Source: Salana multivorans
Lineage (GTDB): Bacteria; Actinomycetota; Actinomycetes; Actinomycetales; Beutenbergiaceae
Length of the DNA: 64,000 bases
Direction: 5' to 3'
Assembly (NCBI RefSeq): GCF_003751805.1
Contig: NZ_RKHQ01000001.1
Location: 1,798,001-1,862,000, forward strand
Shown piece by piece: positions 39,080 to 47,923 of this stretch (within the stretch, counting starts at the first letter, position 1; every line of letters starts with the position of its first letter). Position numbers and translations under genes: made by a program. The notes beneath the pieces are model-generated. The model was given only the letters and a program-made list of their open reading frames with translations. It was not told the DNA's origin and made no database searches.

Positions 39080-41899
39080 ATGTCCGACGTGACACACGAC
39101 AGCGGCCGGACGGTGGACGTCACCGACGCCGCCGGCACGATCAGGGACTGGGTCTCCTCCCCGGTCTGGGCGACCCCGTGCGAGGACCTCGACCGGTTCC
39201 TGGCCCTCGACGGTGAGCCGTGGGGCGAGGGTCGCTGGGTCCTGACGAACGGGCCGGACGTCGGTCCGTTCAAGGAGCGTCTCGCCGCGGCCCACCCGAT
39301 CGACGAACCGGCCGAGCTCCCCGAGATCGTCGAGGGCGGTCCGGTCGGCTGGGCGGTCGAGGGACGGGCGGTGTCCGGCACCTGGCGCCGGCGTCGGACG
39401 GGCTGGGACGGGTACGTCGACTGGTCGGCGTTCTGCTTCACGCCGGAGTACCGGTGCGCCGTCGCCGCGACCGTCGTCGAGGTCGACCAGGCCGAGTGGC
39501 GCACGCTCGAGATCGCCACCACGGGCCCGTTCGTCCTCTGGCTCAACGGCGAGGTCGTGCTGCGCGGGAGGACCGTCTCCTACATGGAGCCCGAGGTGCA
39601 CCGGGTCCGGGTGCGCCTGCCCTCCCGGACGTCGACGATCCACGTCGCGACGTGGCAGGTCGCGTTCCGCGAGTGCCGGCACATCGTGCGGCTGCGCGTG
39701 CTCGGTCTGCCGGTGCGCGTGGTCCTGCCGTCGCCGGGGGCCGACGAGACGGCGGCCCGGCTGGCCGGCGCGGTCCTGGAGACCATCGCGTCGCGCTCCT
39801 GGGCGGTCGAGGGCACCGAGGGGACGCTCGAGGCGCCGCCGGGCGTCGCGCTGCGCATCCGGGTGAGCGAGGGTCCGTGGCAGCACGTCGTCGCGGACGA
39901 CGAGGGCCGCGTGCGGTACGGCCTCGGCGAGGCCGAGGAGATGGTCGACGAGGGCGGGGACACCGAGCGGTCGGCCGGCGCCTCGATGCTCACCTCGGGC
40001 GAGAGCGTCGTCGAGGTCGGCGTGGACGACCCGCGCTGTCCCCGGACCGTCGCGCTGCGCGTCGCCGTCCTCCCGCCCGGGAGCCGGGAGACGGCCGTCG
40101 GTGGCCCGGAGCAGTGGCGGCGCGAGGTGCTGGCCCAGGTCACGGGCGAGCTGGCGGAGGAGGGCATCCCGCGGGAGACCGGCGTGGCCTCCGTGCTCGC
40201 GCGGCACGCGCTCGACCCGGCGACCCGGGTCACGGCGGACGACGTCGCCTCGGCGCTCCACCGTGTCGTCACCCGCGGGGACTGCGCGGACTTCGAGGCG
40301 GTCGCGCTCGTGACGGCGTGGCGGCTCGTGCCGGCCGCGCAGTGGGACCCGGGCGTGCGCGAGTCCGTCGAGGAGGCGCTCACCGGCCTGAAGTACTGGA
40401 TCACCCAGCCGGGCCTCGACGCCATGTGCTACTTCACCGAGAACCACCAGCTCGTGTGGCACACCGCCGAGCACCTCGTCGGGAGCGCGTTCCCGGACGT
40501 CGCGTTCGCGGTGGACGGGCGCTCCGGCCGCGAGCACGCGGCCGAGGGGCTGGTGCGGGCCGCCCGGTGGATCGAGCGGAAGCTGTCGGGCGGCTTCTCC
40601 GAGTTCGACTCGAACGCCTACCTCGCGATCGACAGCTACGCGCTGGTCAGCCTCGTCGAGCTCGGCGAGGACGAGGACCTGCGCGCCGCGGCCACGACGC
40701 TGCTCGACAAGATCCTCCTCACGCTGACGGCCAACTCGTGGCGGGGGATCCACGGGGCCGCGCACGGGCGGTCCTACGTCCACACGCTGCGCAGCTCCCG
40801 GTACGAGGAGACGTCGCCGATCCTGCGACTCATCGCGGGCGTCGGGACGCTCAACGACGCGGTGCTGCCGGTGACGGCGCTGGCGCTCGCCCGCCGCTAC
40901 GAGATCCCCGACGTCGTGCGGCGCATCGTCAGCGACCCGCCGCCCGTCTGGTACGGCCGGCAGGTCTACCGGGGCGCGCTCGCGTTCGAGCGCGACCTGC
41001 TGGCGCGGCCCTACCGCTCGGACGTGCGCGTCTGGCGGACGCCCGACGTCATGCTCTCCAGCGTCCAGGACTACCGGGCTGGCCTTCCCGGGCTCCAGGA
41101 GCACCTCTGGGGGGCGACGCTGGGCCGCGAGGCCCAGGTGTTCGTGACGCACCCGGCCAACGCCGACACCGGGTCGTCGGCCCGGCCGAACGGCTGGGTC
41201 GGGCACCGGGTCCTCCCGCGCGTCCACCAGGAGCGCAACGCGCTGATCCACCTGCAGCGGTTCGTCGACTCCGACCCCGCGCGGTACACCCACCTGTGGC
41301 TCCCGCTCGCGCAGTTCGACGAGCACCGCGTCGACGGCGACTGGCTGCTGGCGCGTCGCGGCGACGGCTACGTCGCGGTGGCGACGGACGGCGGGCTGGC
41401 GCCCGTCACGCGCGGCGACGTCGCCTTCCAGGAGTGGCGCTCGGCCTCGGGCGGAGCCGCCTGGGTCGCGACGGTCGGCAGCCGGGCCGAGGACGGGTCG
41501 TTCGACGCGTGGGTCGAGCGCGTCCTCGCCGGCAGGCTGACGTGGGGCGCGGCCGGTGTCGACGGTCCGGCCGTCGTCTGGGAGCGTTCGGGCGAGCCCG
41601 ACCTCGCGCTCACGTTCGACGGGCCGTTCCTCGTCGGCGGGCGCCCCGCCGGCTTCGTCGATGGACGCCCGGAGCGCGACCCGCACCTGGACAACCCGGC
41701 CGTCCGGCTGGAGTTCGGCCAGGACGAGGCGATCGCCGCGTGGGGCGGTGCGACGCTGCGGCTGCCCGTCGGGGCCGCGATCGCCGCGGCGGACCGGGCG
41801 GCCGAGCGCGGCGCCGCGCTCGCCGGCGCCGCGGTCGCCGGGGCCGCGCTCGCCGGCGCCGGTGTCGCGCCGGCCGGGGGAGGCCCCGATGGCCGGTGA
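39080..41899 (+). CDS. Large protein of unrecognised family, candidate (alpha/alpha)6 glycan-active enzyme
   Basis: I do not recognise a named family for this 939-residue protein. Its N-terminal 210 residues look like a beta-sandwich of the kind found ahead of catalytic domains (IATTGPFVLWLNGEVVLRG). Residues about 340-700 are predicted helical and carry three striking motifs: Glu454-Asn-His-Gln in CYFTENHQLVWHTAEHL, GFSEFDSN (about 505-512) and GAAHGRSY (about 559-566). These look like active-site segments of a toroidal (alpha/alpha)6 fold. The C-terminal third is beta-rich and ends in an Ala/Gly tail. There is no signal peptide. It lies between a pectin-oligosaccharide importer and GH105-kduI-kduD, overlapping GH105 by 11 bases, so a role in cutting rhamnogalacturonan fragments is likely. 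The ATG at 39080 is preferred to a GTG at 39068 that sits on its own GGAGAG. Confidence 0.8.
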   Translation: MSDVTHDSGRTVDVTDAAGTIRDWVSSPVWATPCEDLDRFLALDGEPWGEGRWVLTNGPDVGPFKERLAAAHPIDEPAELPEIVEGGPVGWAVEGRAVSGTWRRRRTGWDGYVDWSAFCFTPEYRCAVAATVVEVDQAEWRTLEIATTGPFVLWLNGEVVLRGRTVSYMEPEVHRVRVRLPSRTSTIHVATWQVAFRECRHIVRLRVLGLPVRVVLPSPGADETAARLAGAVLETIASRSWAVEGTEGTLEAPPGVALRIRVSEGPWQHVVADDEGRVRYGLGEAEEMVDEGGDTERSAGASMLTSGESVVEVGVDDPRCPRTVALRVAVLPPGSRETAVGGPEQWRREVLAQVTGELAEEGIPRETGVASVLARHALDPATRVTADDVASALHRVVTRGDCADFEAVALVTAWRLVPAAQWDPGVRESVEEALTGLKYWITQPGLDAMCYFTENHQLVWHTAEHLVGSAFPDVAFAVDGRSGREHAAEGLVRAARWIERKLSGGFSEFDSNAYLAIDSYALVSLVELGEDEDLRAAATTLLDKILLTLTANSWRGIHGAAHGRSYVHTLRSSRYEETSPILRLIAGVGTLNDAVLPVTALALARRYEIPDVVRRIVSDPPPVWYGRQVYRGALAFERDLLARPYRSDVRVWRTPDVMLSSVQDYRAGLPGLQEHLWGATLGREAQVFVTHPANADTGSSARPNGWVGHRVLPRVHQERNALIHLQRFVDSDPARYTHLWLPLAQFDEHRVDGDWLLARRGDGYVAVATDGGLAPVTRGDVAFQEWRSASGGAAWVATVGSRAEDGSFDAWVERVLAGRLTWGAAGVDGPAVVWERSGEPDLALTFDGPFLVGGRPAGFVDGRPERDPHLDNPAVRLEFGQDEAIAAWGGATLRLPVGAAIAAADRAAERGAALAGAAVAGAALAGAGVAPAGGGPDGR

Positions 41900-43037
41900 G
41901 GACCTGACCTCGTCCGAGCTCGCGGCCCCGCCGCTGCTCCCGCTCGCGGTCGAGGAGCTCGAGGCCGGCCTCGACGACCTCGAGGCGGCGCTCACCGCCG
42001 GCGCCGTCGGGCTCGGTCTCGACCGGTGGTTCTGGGGCGAGGGCGTCTCCCTCCTGGCGCTCGCGCGCCTGGCGCGGCAGCGGGACGGCGGGGACCACCC
42101 CGTCGTCGTCGCCCACATCGACCCGCACACCCGCCGCCACCCCGTGCTCGAGCACGTCAACAACCTCGCGCCGGGCGCGGCGCTGGCCGAGCTGCTGCGG
42201 ACCCGGGAGCACCCGGCGCGGATGGAGCTCCTGGTCGCCGGGCTCGACTGGTACGCCTCGGCGCCCGAGGCGACGCGCGCCCCGAACGGCGCGCTGGAGC
42301 ACTGGCCGGGCGGCGTGTGGGCCGACACCGTCTACATGGCGGGGGAGTTCCTCCTGCGCGCCGGCGAGGTCCTGCGCCGGGAGGACCTGGTGGCGCAGGC
42401 GCGCGACCAGTGGCTCGCCCACGCCGAGGTGCTCCAGGACGACGCCTCCGGGCTGTTCGCGCACGGCACGCACCAGGGCGAGCGCATCCCCTGCCACTGG
42501 GGTCGCGCGAACGCGTGGATCGCGCTGGCCGGCGCCGATCTCGTGGCCGCGGGGGCCGATACGACGGGGGAGATCGCCGAGCGGCTCGCGCGGCAGCTCA
42601 CGGCGCTCGCCTCGCACCAGCCCGAGCACGGCGTCTGGGACGTCCTCGTCGACGGCCAGCCCGAGACGCGGGGCGTCCTGGAGACGTCGGCGGCCGCCGG
42701 GATCGGCGCAGCCGCGCTGCGGTTCGCCGCGCTCGACCCGGCTGGCCGCACGGCGATCCGCGCGATGGGCGAGCTGGCGGTGCGCGGGGCCCTGGCCTAC
42801 GTCGAGGGCGAGCACCTCACCCGGGTGAGCGCCGGCACCGTGCTGCAGCTCATCCCGTTCGGCTACTCCGTCATCCGCGACGACCGGCCCCAGCCGTGGG
42901 GTCAGGGGCTCGGTCTCGAGGCGATCGCGGCCTGGCGGGAGACCGCCGACGACCCGGGCGCGGTCACCCGACCGTCGCGCGGCACCCCCGGAGACACGGC
43001 ACGACACGAGACGACCCGAGAGCAGGAGCTGACATGA
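41889..43037 (+). CDS. GH105-like unsaturated glucuronyl/galacturonyl hydrolase
   Basis: This 382-residue (alpha/alpha)6 protein belongs to the GH88/GH105 group. Asp146 in GGVWADTVYMAGEF is the catalytic acid. HWGRANAWIALA and PWGQGLGLEAIAAW are the conserved barrel segments also seen in the enzyme at 6291. It would release 5-keto-4-deoxyuronate from unsaturated oligogalacturonides or rhamnogalacturonan fragments, which is the substrate of the KduI encoded next. The ATG at 41889 overlaps the preceding gene by 11 bases, and its stop overlaps kduI by four. The C-terminal 25 residues are Thr/Arg-rich and probably disordered. Confidence 0.87.
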   Translation: MAGEDLTSSELAAPPLLPLAVEELEAGLDDLEAALTAGAVGLGLDRWFWGEGVSLLALARLARQRDGGDHPVVVAHIDPHTRRHPVLEHVNNLAPGAALAELLRTREHPARMELLVAGLDWYASAPEATRAPNGALEHWPGGVWADTVYMAGEFLLRAGEVLRREDLVAQARDQWLAHAEVLQDDASGLFAHGTHQGERIPCHWGRANAWIALAGADLVAAGADTTGEIAERLARQLTALASHQPEHGVWDVLVDGQPETRGVLETSAAAGIGAAALRFAALDPAGRTAIRAMGELAVRGALAYVEGEHLTRVSAGTVLQLIPFGYSVIRDDRPQPWGQGLGLEAIAAWRETADDPGAVTRPSRGTPGDTARHETTREQELT

Positions 43038-43864
43038 GGACGATCGACGCGGCCTCCCCCGCGCACGTCGCGACGCTGGACACCGACGGGCTGCGCGAGG
43101 CGTTCCTCGCCGAGGACCTCTTCGTCCCCGGGCGGGTCTCCGCCGCCTACCTGCTGAGCGACCGGATCGCGGTCGTCGGCGCCGTCCCCCTCGACGAGGG
43201 CCTCCGGCTGCCGACGTACGACCAGCTCCGCTCGGAGACTTTCCTCCAGCGCCGCGAGGCGGGCGTCCTCAACCTCGGCGGCGCCGGGGCGGTCACCGTC
43301 GACGGCGAGCGGTACGAGCTGGCCACCACCGGGAGCCTCTACGTCGGACGGGGGGCGCGGGAGGTCGTGTTCACCTCCGACGACGCCGACGACCCCGCGG
43401 CGTTCTACCTGTTCTCCGCCACGGCGCACCTGGACCTCCCGACGACGCTCGTCACGCCCGAGGCCATGAACGTGGTCGAGATCGGGAGCGAGGACGACGC
43501 CAACCGCCGCACGCTGCACCAGTGCATCTACGAGGGCGGCACGCGCAGCGCGCAGATCGCGTTCGGCTTCACGACCGTGCACCGCGGCAGCGTCTGGAAC
43601 ACGATGCCGGCGCACACCCACGCCCGGCGCACGGAGTGCTACCTGTACTTCGACCTCGCGCCGCAGGACCGGGTCTTCCACGTCATGGGCGAGCCGTCGC
43701 AGACGCGCCACCTCGTCGTGGCCGACCGGACCTTCGTGTTCTCCCCGCCCTGGTCGCTCCACACGGGTGTCGGCACGGGGCCCTACTCCTTCGTCTGGGC
43801 GACGGCGGGGGAGAACACCACCTACGACGACATGGACGCCGTTCCCGTCACGCGGATGCGCTGA
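43034..43864 (+). CDS. kduI: 5-keto-4-deoxyuronate isomerase (copy 1)
   Basis: This 276-residue cupin isomerises 5-keto-4-deoxyuronate (DKI) to 2,5-diketo-3-deoxygluconate (DKII). The zinc site is visible: two His and a Glu in MPAHTHARRTECYLYF, and a further His in PPWSLHTGVG, matching E. coli KduI. Length equals the family norm (278). The ATG overlaps the GH105 stop. It is followed by kduD, so the operon converts the unsaturated residue released by GH105 directly to KDG. A second kduI is at 55718 with only moderate similarity by eye. Confidence 0.93.
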   Translation: MRTIDAASPAHVATLDTDGLREAFLAEDLFVPGRVSAAYLLSDRIAVVGAVPLDEGLRLPTYDQLRSETFLQRREAGVLNLGGAGAVTVDGERYELATTGSLYVGRGAREVVFTSDDADDPAAFYLFSATAHLDLPTTLVTPEAMNVVEIGSEDDANRRTLHQCIYEGGTRSAQIAFGFTTVHRGSVWNTMPAHTHARRTECYLYFDLAPQDRVFHVMGEPSQTRHLVVADRTFVFSPPWSLHTGVGTGPYSFVWATAGENTTYDDMDAVPVTRMR

Positions 43865-43885
43865 CCGGCCGGTGGACACCGAACG

Positions 43886-43933
43886 ACCGATGAACGCACC
43901 GATGAACGCACCGACGAACGCACCGACGAACGC
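43886..43933. repeat. Four tandem copies of a 12-bp unit before kduD
   Basis: ACCGATGAACGC occurs twice and ACCGACGAACGC twice, contiguous, between the kduI stop and the kduD ribosome-binding site. The first copies contain ATG codons in another frame. Confidence 0.85.
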
Positions 43934-43947
43934 ACGTGGAGGACGAC

Positions 43948-44712
43948 ATGATTCTTGACCGGTTCCGGCTGGACGGCCGGGTGGCGCTGGTGACGGGCGC
44001 GGCGCGCGGGCTCGGCCAGGGCGCCGCGCTGGCGCTCGCGGAGGCGGGCGCGGACGTGGCGCTGCTGGACTACGTCGCCTCGACCGAGACCGGGGAGATG
44101 ATCGAGGGGCTGGGCCGACGCGCTCACGTCATCGAGTGCGACCTCGTCAACGCCGAGGTGGCGACCCTCGACGCGGCCGTCGCCGAGGTCGTGGCGGAGC
44201 TCGGGCGGATCGACGTCCTGGTGAACAACGCCGGGATCATCCGTCGCGCCCCGATCCTCGACCACCCGGTGCAGGACTGGGACGACGTGCTCGCGATCAA
44301 CCTCGACGCCGTGTTCCACCTCTCCCGCGCCGCCGCCCGCGTCTTCGTCGAGCAGGGCGGCGGGAAGATCATCAACATCGCCTCGATGCTGTCCTTCCAG
44401 GGCGGCATCCTCGTGCCGGGGTACACGGCGTCCAAGCACGCCGTCGCCGGTGTGACGAAGGCCCTGGCGAACGAGCTGGCGAGGTTCGGCGTCAACGCGA
44501 ACGCGATCGCCCCCGGCTACATGGCGACCGACAACACGGCGCAGATCCGCGCCGACGCCGAGCGCGAGGCCTCGATCCTCGCCCGCATCCCCGCGGACCG
44601 CTGGGGCACACCGGCCGACCTGCAGGGGGCGTTCGTGTTCCTCGCGTCCTCGGCGTCGGACTACATCAACGGCGCCATCATCCCCGTCGACGGCGGGTGG
44701 CTCGTGCGGTAG
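43948..44712 (+). CDS. kduD: 2-dehydro-3-deoxy-D-gluconate 5-dehydrogenase (copy 1)
   Basis: This 254-residue short-chain dehydrogenase reduces 2,5-diketo-3-deoxygluconate to 2-keto-3-deoxygluconate (KDG). It has the cofactor motif TGAARGLG (16-23), NNAGIIRRAP, the catalytic Ser in NIASMLSF and YTASK. The phrase YMATDNTAQIRAD is characteristic of KduD. Length matches E. coli KduD (253). The ATG at 43948 has GTGGAGG five bases upstream. It ends the pectin operon; a terminator hairpin follows nine bases after the stop. A paralogue lies at 54885. Confidence 0.93.
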   Translation: MILDRFRLDGRVALVTGAARGLGQGAALALAEAGADVALLDYVASTETGEMIEGLGRRAHVIECDLVNAEVATLDAAVAEVVAELGRIDVLVNNAGIIRRAPILDHPVQDWDDVLAINLDAVFHLSRAAARVFVEQGGGKIINIASMLSFQGGILVPGYTASKHAVAGVTKALANELARFGVNANAIAPGYMATDNTAQIRADAEREASILARIPADRWGTPADLQGAFVFLASSASDYINGAIIPVDGGWLVR

Positions 44713-44720
44713 GCCGGGCG

Positions 44721-44745
44721 GGCCGGCCCCGCCGCGGGGCCGGCC
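44721..44745. terminator. Bidirectional terminator hairpin after kduD
   Basis: GGCCGGCCCCG and its complement CGGGGCCGGCC enclose three bases. It lies between convergent kduD and the Gfo/Idh/MocA gene. Confidence 0.7.
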
Positions 44746-44751
44746 GGACGG

Positions 44752-46278
44752 TCAGAGCTGCTCGCCGAGGTCCAGGTCGTCGATCCGGACGGCCTGGCCC
44801 GTCGCGAGCGAGGCGTTGCCGGCGATCCCGACGGCGACCGCCCGCAGCCCGTCCCGGTACCCGGCGGCGCGGCCGAGCTGGTCGTCGGACAGCCGCAGGT
44901 CGCGCCGGAACACGTCCTTGAGCAGGATCGCGTCGCCGCCGCCGTGCCCGCCGATGCCGGCCGGGATCGGCACCTCGCGGGGCGCGTGCCAGTGCCGCTG
45001 GACGAGCAGGCGCTCGCCGTTCGGCCGCAGGCGCGGGTCCTCGCCGCCCGCGCCGCCCGCGCCGTGCGTCCCGCCCGCGCCGGCCGCCTGCGCCGCCCGG
45101 TCCACCTGCGCCGACGGGTCGAGCAGCGCGTTGCCGTCGTCGTCGAGCAGCACGGTTCCCCGCTCGACGACGTCGAGCTCCGCGCGACCCTCCGTCCCGT
45201 TGACGACGACGCGGTAGCCCTCCCACGGCCCGTTCGCGACGAGCGAGTACGTCATGGTCGCGCCGCGCCGGTAGTCGACGACGAGCGAGAGCGTGTCCTC
45301 GATCGTGATGCCCGGCGTGAACACGTCTCGGTCGCGCAGGTAGCCGTCGTGGTGCTCGGCCTGCAGGTACAGGGCGTCCAGGCGCGCGTCCGAGCGCAGG
45401 TCCAGCGCGAACGGGTCGCCGCTCACCCCGGTCCCGCGCTCCGGTCGCGGCCCCAGCCCGCGCGCCGCCGCGTTGGCGTCGCCGTAGAACCTCAGGCCGC
45501 CGCTGGCGTAGACGCGGGTCGGCACGTCGCCCAGCCACCAGTTGACCAGGTCGAAGTGGTGGCTGGACTTGTGGACGAGCAGCCCGCCGGAGCTGGCCTT
45601 CTCCCGGTGCCAGCGGCGGAAGTAGTCGGCGCCGTGCACCGTGTCGAGGACCCACTCGAAGTGCACCGACGTGACGTCGCCGATCTCGCCGCCGGCGACC
45701 ACCTCGCGCAGCGTCGAGTTCCGCGGCGCGTAGCGGTAGTTGAACGTCATGACGACGTCCCGGCCCGTCGCCGCGACCGACTCCGTGACGGTCCGGCAGC
45801 CGGCGGCGGTCGTCGTGAGCGGCTTCTCGACGACCACGTCGGCTCCCGCCGCCTGGGCCCGTGCGATGTACTCGGCGTGCCGGACGTCCGGCGTCGTGAC
45901 GATGACGACGTCGACCATCTCGTCCGCGATCATCCGCTCGAGGTCCTCGGGCGCGTACGTCGGGAGCCCGGCCGGACCGCTCAGCCCGAGCGCCGCGCCC
46001 GCCTCGGCGTCGTGGTAGGCCATCCGGGTCGGGTTGGGGTCGCACCACGCGACGAGCTCGGCGACGTCCGCGTGCTCGCCGGTGATCGCGCCGACGTACA
46101 TCCCGGCGCGGTGGCCGGTGCCGACGACGGCGTAGCGGCGGCGCGGCCGGTCGGCGGGGACCGGGGCGTAGGCGGGCACGACGGCGGCGTCGCCGAGCGT
46201 GCCGCGGCTGGAGTCGGGGCGCGGGGCCGTCGGGTTCTGGTCGGCGCCGTCGTGGGCGGGGGGCGGCGTGGCGGGCAT
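44752..46278 (-). CDS. Gfo/Idh/MocA-family NAD(P)-dependent oxidoreductase
   Basis: This 508-residue protein has a Rossmann domain from about residue 48 (YAVVGTGHRAGMYVGAI), the family lysine motif VVVEKPLTTT, and a C-terminal sandwich domain with EWVLDTVHGADYF and LLVHKSSHHFDLVNWW. The second histidine-rich stretch is typical of sugar-acid or inositol-type dehydrogenases. A Gly/Ala-rich insertion at about 389-414 (AGAGGTHGAGGAGGEDP) and a 45-residue disordered N-terminus are additions. It lies 76 bases downstream of uxaA on the same strand, so it may oxidise or epimerise a uronate or glycoside in the same pathway. The substrate is unknown. Confidence 0.85.
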   Translation of the reverse strand: MPATPPPAHDGADQNPTAPRPDSSRGTLGDAAVVPAYAPVPADRPRRRYAVVGTGHRAGMYVGAITGEHADVAELVAWCDPNPTRMAYHDAEAGAALGLSGPAGLPTYAPEDLERMIADEMVDVVIVTTPDVRHAEYIARAQAAGADVVVEKPLTTTAAGCRTVTESVAATGRDVVMTFNYRYAPRNSTLREVVAGGEIGDVTSVHFEWVLDTVHGADYFRRWHREKASSGGLLVHKSSHHFDLVNWWLGDVPTRVYASGGLRFYGDANAAARGLGPRPERGTGVSGDPFALDLRSDARLDALYLQAEHHDGYLRDRDVFTPGITIEDTLSLVVDYRRGATMTYSLVANGPWEGYRVVVNGTEGRAELDVVERGTVLLDDDGNALLDPSAQVDRAAQAAGAGGTHGAGGAGGEDPRLRPNGERLLVQRHWHAPREVPIPAGIGGHGGGDAILLKDVFRRDLRLSDDQLGRAAGYRDGLRAVAVGIAGNASLATGQAVRIDDLDLGEQL

Positions 46279-46354
46279 GGTGGCTCCTGATCGGGGGCGG
46301 GTCGGGCTGGGCGGGCGGTGGGGTCGAGCGCGGGGTGGGGCGGGTCGGGCGGGC

Positions 46355-47923
46355 TCAGGTCACGGTGCCGAGCAGCCAGGGCTGGAACTCGTCCTGCCCC
46401 AGGTCGAGTTCCTCGGACACGGTCTCCCGCCCGGACGCGACGGCGAGGACGAGGTCGAAGATCTCCCGGCCGACCTCCGCGAGGCTGGCGGTCCCGTCGA
46501 CGATCCGGCCCGCGTTGAGGTCCATGTCCTCGTGCATCCGCAGGTACATGGCGGTGTTCGTCGCGACCTTGATCGACGGCGACGGCTTGCAGCCGAGGAC
46601 GGAGCCGCGTCCCGTCGTGAAGACGACGACGGTGGCGCCGCCCGCGACGAGGCCGGTCACGGAGACCGGGTCGTACCCGGGGGTGTCCATGAAGCCGAGT
46701 CCCGGGGTGTCGATGGGCTCGGCGTACTGGTACACGGCCGCCAGGTCGGCCGAGCCGGCCTTGGCGACGGCGCCGAGCGACTTCTCCAGGATCGTCGTCA
46801 GGCCGCCGGCCTTGTTGCCGGGCGACGGGTTGTTGTCCAGCGTCCCGCCCCCGGCGGCCGCGTACTCGCGCCACCAGGCGATCCGGTCGATCAGCCGCCG
46901 GCCGACCTCGGGGCTGACGGCCCGCCGCGTGAGCAGGTGCTCGGCGCCGTAGACCTCGGGGGTCTCGGCGAGCACGGACCGCGCGCCGTAGGCGACGAGC
47001 AGGTCGGAGGCGACGCCGAGCGCCGGGTTGGCCGTGATGCCCGAGTACCCGTCCGAGCCGCCGCAGTTGAGGCCCAGCACGAGGTCGCTCACGTCGCAGA
47101 CCTCGCGGCGCCGGGCGTCCAGCTCGGGCAGCATCGCCTCGATCTCGGCGACGGCGGCCCGCACGGTCGCGCGGATGCCCCCGGTCTCCTGGATGACGAG
47201 GCGGCGTACGAGGGTGTCGGCGGGGATGCCGGCCTCGGCGACGAGCGCGTCGACCTGGAGCATCTCGCAGCCCAGCCCGAGCACGAGGACGCCGCCGACG
47301 TTGGGGTGGGCGGCGTAGCCGCGCAGCGTTCGCAGCAGCGTCCGGCCGCCCTCGCTCGTCGGCACGAGCCCGCAGCCGGACCCGTGGGTGAGCGCGACGA
47401 CGCCGTCGACGTGCGGGAACTGCGCCAGCGCCCGGCCGCGGAACTGGTCGGCGACGAACCGCGCGGTGGAGGCCGAGCAGTTGACGGAGGTGACGATCGC
47501 GACGTAGTTGCGCGTCCCGACCCGCCCGTCGGCCCGCCGGTAGCCGAGGAACGTCGGGCGCTCGCCCTCGGGGACGGGCAGCTCGCGGTGCTCGGTCGCG
47601 TAGGCGTAGTCCGAGGCCGCGTCGGACGCGCCCGGCACGTCCGGCATCCTCGGCATCTCGAGGTTGTGCACGTGGACCTGGCTCCCGGCGGGGACGGGTC
47701 GCGTCGTCCGTCCGATCACCTGGCCGTACTTGCGCACCTCGCTGCCGAGCGGCAGGTCGCGCAGCGCGACCTTGTGGCCCCGCGGCACGCGGTCGCGCAC
47801 GACGACGACGGTCGGGTTGCCGTCGCTCTCGCCGTCGCCGGTCGTGACGCTCTCGCCCGGGACGAGGTCGCGCGTGGCGACGGCGACGTCGTCGTGCGGC
47901 GCGAGCAGGATGACGTCGCTCAC
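46355..47923 (-). CDS. uxaA: Altronate dehydratase
   Basis: This 522-residue UxaA-family protein dehydrates D-altronate to KDG, the third step of galacturonate use. The N-terminal SAF-like domain (1-75) contains DLPLGSEVRKYGQVIG; the main domain has TRNYVAIVTSVNCSAS, HGSGCGLVP, GLGCEMLQ and GLNCGGSDGYSGITANP. These cysteines are the likely iron ligands. The C-terminal segment shows FTTGRGSVLGCKPSPSIKVATN. Length is close to E. coli UxaA (495). The GTG start at 47923 overlaps the uxaC stop by four bases, so the pair is translationally coupled. Confidence 0.93.
   Translation of the reverse strand: MSDVILLAPHDDVAVATRDLVPGESVTTGDGESDGNPTVVVVRDRVPRGHKVALRDLPLGSEVRKYGQVIGRTTRPVPAGSQVHVHNLEMPRMPDVPGASDAASDYAYATEHRELPVPEGERPTFLGYRRADGRVGTRNYVAIVTSVNCSASTARFVADQFRGRALAQFPHVDGVVALTHGSGCGLVPTSEGGRTLLRTLRGYAAHPNVGGVLVLGLGCEMLQVDALVAEAGIPADTLVRRLVIQETGGIRATVRAAVAEIEAMLPELDARRREVCDVSDLVLGLNCGGSDGYSGITANPALGVASDLLVAYGARSVLAETPEVYGAEHLLTRRAVSPEVGRRLIDRIAWWREYAAAGGGTLDNNPSPGNKAGGLTTILEKSLGAVAKAGSADLAAVYQYAEPIDTPGLGFMDTPGYDPVSVTGLVAGGATVVVFTTGRGSVLGCKPSPSIKVATNTAMYLRMHEDMDLNAGRIVDGTASLAEVGREIFDLVLAVASGRETVSEELDLGQDEFQPWLLGTVT

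Noticed and set aside
39080-41899. Assignment of the unknown protein to heparinase II/III-type lyases
   Set aside because: The fold type may be similar, but the typical lyase motifs and the order of domains were not recognisable, so no family name was given.
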